This document shows positions 33,453 through 35,478 of a stretch of 35,478 bases of DNA, piece by piece. The translations under genes were made by a program, and so were the position numbers. The notes beneath the pieces are model-generated. The model made no database searches and was not told where the DNA came from. It saw only the letters and a program-made list of their open reading frames with translations. Source of the stretch: Candidatus Bathyarchaeota archaeon (GTDB lineage: Archaea > Thermoproteota > Bathyarchaeia > 40CM-2-53-6); the NCBI GenBank assembly GCA_005883075.1, contig VBAX01000067.1, positions 1,596-37,073 of the forward strand, given 5' to 3'. Position 1 is the first letter of the stretch, and each line of letters begins with the position of its first letter.

Positions 33453-33749
33453 TCACAGGTCGAAATCCGGTACCTTTCTGAGCTGCCAGCTAACTTCGCC
33501 CTTCTCGGTATCTATCCAGATCAGGAACGCCTTGCCTGTTGAACCTTGCGACCGGAAGGAGTTTAGGTCCTCAATTAGCTTCCGATCGACGACAGCTTCA
33601 GCGGACGCCCCTTCACCGGTGTTAGGGTCCACGAGTTCGAAGCTCAGCCTAGTCATTGCTTCCTCCGGAATAGCTGAGTATCGTAGCACGTGGAATCCTC
33701 GGCCGTCCAGACTCAGAAGGATTGGCTTGTCAACAGGATCAGGGCTCAA
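33453..33749 (-). CDS. 98-aa protein between AAA-Lon protease and glgB, unknown
   Basis: No family was recognised. The 98 residues have good coding character: a strand-rich first half (ILLSLDGRGFHVLRYSAIP), then RLSFELVDPNTGEGASAEAV, a helix, and a final strand with FLIWIDTEKGEVSWQLRKVP. It is acidic overall and has no membrane segment or cysteine. The start is TTG 33749; the next in-frame ATG is at residue 32. It lies about 70 nt after the AAA-Lon gene and about 30 nt before glgB, all on the minus strand, so the three probably form one transcription unit. Confidence 0.6.
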   Translation of the reverse strand: MSPDPVDKPILLSLDGRGFHVLRYSAIPEEAMTRLSFELVDPNTGEGASAEAVVDRKLIEDLNSFRSQGSTGKAFLIWIDTEKGEVSWQLRKVPDFDL

Positions 33750-33821
33750 GCGATGACGAGTCCGATTACCTTCGTAGGTGTAATAGTCTCTTCTTGCTGA
33801 CCATGGGGGTTGTGGGAACCG

Positions 33822-35478
33822 TTACGTCCCCGAACTTCCAACAAGTCGTGAAGAACTAGGTCCCATATCGACTACAGATTCTCTTTCGATAAGAGATTGA
33901 CGAATCCTCTTCGCAAGATCCTCAGCGTTCATCGAGAAGAGTATCGGCCACCCATCTGGAGCGTTCGCGATAGGATGAACGATGATTCCCTCATCCTGAA
34001 TCATCTTCATCTCGTCGGAAGCGTTCTTGAAGTTGGACTCGGGAATTAGCAGGTCAGTGACCTTGATCTTCTCCGCCTTCAGAATACCCACTAGCTTCCC
34101 AGCTTCTCTACCTCTTCCACCCAGCCCGCCTACTGGTCCGATGTCCATTTTCAGCCCTATCGTTCCGGTCATCACTCGAGATTGTGGAATCGGGATTCCT
34201 GAGAGTTCAGAGACTAGCGCGTTCAGCATCGCATAACCCGCGCTTGGACCGGATACTCCTTGACCGGGCGCTCCTTCAAGAATTGATCGGATCTGAAACG
34301 CGACATGGAACCTGGTTAGGTTCGCCCGCGCTTTCAACCACAGCCACGACCTGATTGCTTCGACAGCGTTGGTAGCGCTTTGAATGACGGAATCATCTGG
34401 CACGAAGCTCTGTCCCATCATCATCGAGCTCGCTTGGCCCGTAACTGATACGTGTCTCTCTCCAGGATTGATGGGTCTTACAGTGCACTGAATGGTTAGG
34501 ATACCGCCACTTCCTCTATCACTCGTGTAGAGACCATACGTTACTCCAGGTATCACTTGTGATAGAATCAACGCCTCAGCGATTTCCCGGTGTTCCTTGT
34601 CTTCCAAGGACTCGAGGCTTGAGATGGCCCGTTGGAAGTGGAAGAGTCGTATCTTATAGTTGTCTTGGTTAACTTGGTCGGGCGTGAGTTCGCTTCCCTC
34701 GTTCTTGTAAATAGCGAGCAGCTGGTCCAACCGATCCAGGTCATCTTGGTACTTGAGAGTGACCGCCTGAAGCGATGTCTCTTGGCCCTTGGCTTGTGTG
34801 ACCTCGCGTGCTGCGGCAACCTCCGATGCCCACATGCGGTGAGCCTCCGATACTGTCTCTGCGGCACCTCTTGGGCTAAGAATCCTTTGTCGGCGGAACA
34901 TCTTCGTGATTTTGCCCGCATCGACTTCCGGGTGTAAGTATCTGCTGAATGTCTTTAGATGAATTCCGACGACCTCGTTCCATTCAGTATCGTTTTGTGG
35001 TGGGTGAACGTAGTAGATGTTGGGTTCGAACCTGTCCCGGGTTGCTTGGTCGATCAATTGTTCTTTGTTCGAAGTCGCGATCACAACTACCTTGTCCTCC
35101 GGCCTTAGCTCGCTTAGCTCCGCCTTTACTTGGGCAAGGATCTTGTTGCTAGAGGGGTCTCCTCCCCAGAAGATCGCGTCTGCCTCATCCAGTAGCAGTA
35201 TGCAAGGGCTCTTCTGCCGCACGAGCGAAAATAGGTCTTTGACTCTTTTCTCAGGGTCGCCCATGTAGTTCGCGCCGCTCATGAGTTCGCCGCCTCTGAC
35301 CTTGATGAATCCCACATTGTTCTCAGCAGCTGCCACCATGGCGAGAAGAGTTTTGCCGGTTCCTGGTGGACCCAACAGGAAGAACCTGGGGTTGGACTGA
35401 TGTCCTAGCTCAGCCATTGAAGGATTGAAGGCTAGTGCGATGTGGTTCAGAATCTTATTCTTAACATCGTGTAAGCCA
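33822..35478 (-). CDS. AAA+ ATPase-Lon protease (partial, 5' end beyond window)
   Basis: The frame is open to the right edge; before the first internal ATG (35417) it reads GLHDVKNKILNHIALAFNPS, the normal start of an AAA module. So the gene is truncated by the window. The AAA+ part has Walker A GPPGTGKT, Walker B CILLLDEADAIF, sensor ATSNKEQ and the arginine region ATRDRFEPN, closest to classical AAA proteins. A charged helical linker follows. The C-terminal S16 (Lon) protease domain has the catalytic Ser in GVSGPSAGYAML (about residue 390 from 35417). The probable catalytic Lys is in EAGKLVGILKAEK, 49 residues later; a Gly/Arg-rich insert explains the longer spacing. It is an ATP-dependent intracellular protease with no membrane segment seen. 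Confidence 0.85.
   Translation of the reverse strand, partial: GLHDVKNKILNHIALAFNPSMAELGHQSNPRFFLLGPPGTGKTLLAMVAAAENNVGFIKVRGGELMSGANYMGDPEKRVKDLFSLVRQKSPCILLLDEADAIFWGGDPSSNKILAQVKAELSELRPEDKVVVIATSNKEQLIDQATRDRFEPNIYYVHPPQNDTEWNEVVGIHLKTFSRYLHPEVDAGKITKMFRRQRILSPRGAAETVSEAHRMWASEVAAAREVTQAKGQETSLQAVTLKYQDDLDRLDQLLAIYKNEGSELTPDQVNQDNYKIRLFHFQRAISSLESLEDKEHREIAEALILSQVIPGVTYGLYTSDRGSGGILTIQCTVRPINPGERHVSVTGQASSMMMGQSFVPDDSVIQSATNAVEAIRSWLWLKARANLTRFHVAFQIRSILEGAPGQGVSGPSAGYAMLNALVSELSGIPIPQSRVMTGTIGLKMDIGPVGGLGGRGREAGKLVGILKAEKIKVTDLLIPESNFKNASDEMKMIQDEGIIVHPIANAPDGWPILFSMNAEDLAKRIRQSLIERESVVDMGPSSSRLVGSSGT

Noticed and set aside
33822-35417. Lon domain lacking its catalytic lysine
   Set aside because: An ungapped alignment puts Arg at the lysine position. 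Aligning the helix from its C-terminal side places a Lys (in EAGKLVGIL) correctly after a short insert, so loss of the residue is not supported.

Overview
The window looks archaeal. The GMP synthetase is split into separate ATP-pyrophosphatase and amidotransferase genes. NfeD and stomatin form the pair known from Pyrococcus. AT-rich promoter boxes often sit about 25 nt before a start codon, as expected for leaderless mRNAs. The only tRNA found, tRNA-Cys, carries bulge-helix-bulge introns. Non-canonical tRNA introns, a TauE/DUF1634 pair, PKD/cohesin-like surface proteins and a Lon-type AAA protease fit the Thermoproteota side (Nitrososphaeria- or Bathyarchaeia-like lineages). The sequence alone does not fix the taxon.

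Layout. 1-6600: a tiny membrane protein and a NapH-like polyferredoxin, tRNA-Cys with three introns (minus), an E1-like ThiF/MoeB enzyme (minus), one copy of a 210-bp dispersed element, the NfeD-stomatin operon, a membrane-anchored LEA14-like protein and a coiled-coil basic protein. 6569-7053 is a largely empty spacer. 7054-12212: a small Cys-containing protein, carAB and a zinc-ribbon protein. 12217-17848: citrate synthase diverging from an isocitrate/isopropylmalate dehydrogenase, argS, and a TauE-DUF1634 exporter pair. 17849-18622: a noncoding region with a second copy of the 210-bp element, a third partial core and an AbrB-like remnant. 18623-22754: a giant cohesin-like/PKD surface protein whose signal peptide is in another frame. 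22755-23489: small and apparently broken reading frames. 23490-25310: the split GMP synthetase. 25409-35478: a glycogen (alpha-glucan) island.

In the glycogen island a GlgC-like sugar nucleotidyltransferase can make the activated glucose, the GT5 glycogen synthase elongates the glucan and the GH13 GlgB branches it. A GH15 glucoamylase can degrade it. A DUF5752-like domain occurs twice here: fused to the C-terminus of the nucleotidyltransferase, and as a stand-alone gene between glucoamylase and synthase. Upstream of glgB on the same strand lie a 98-aa protein of unknown function and an AAA+-Lon protease that runs off the right edge.

The items most worth following up are the tRNA-Cys with three introns, the 210-bp dispersed element (two near full-length copies plus one core), the DUF5752-glycogen association and the frameshifted surface protein. 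No CRISPR array, transposase, integrase, rRNA or toxin/defence cassette was recognised.
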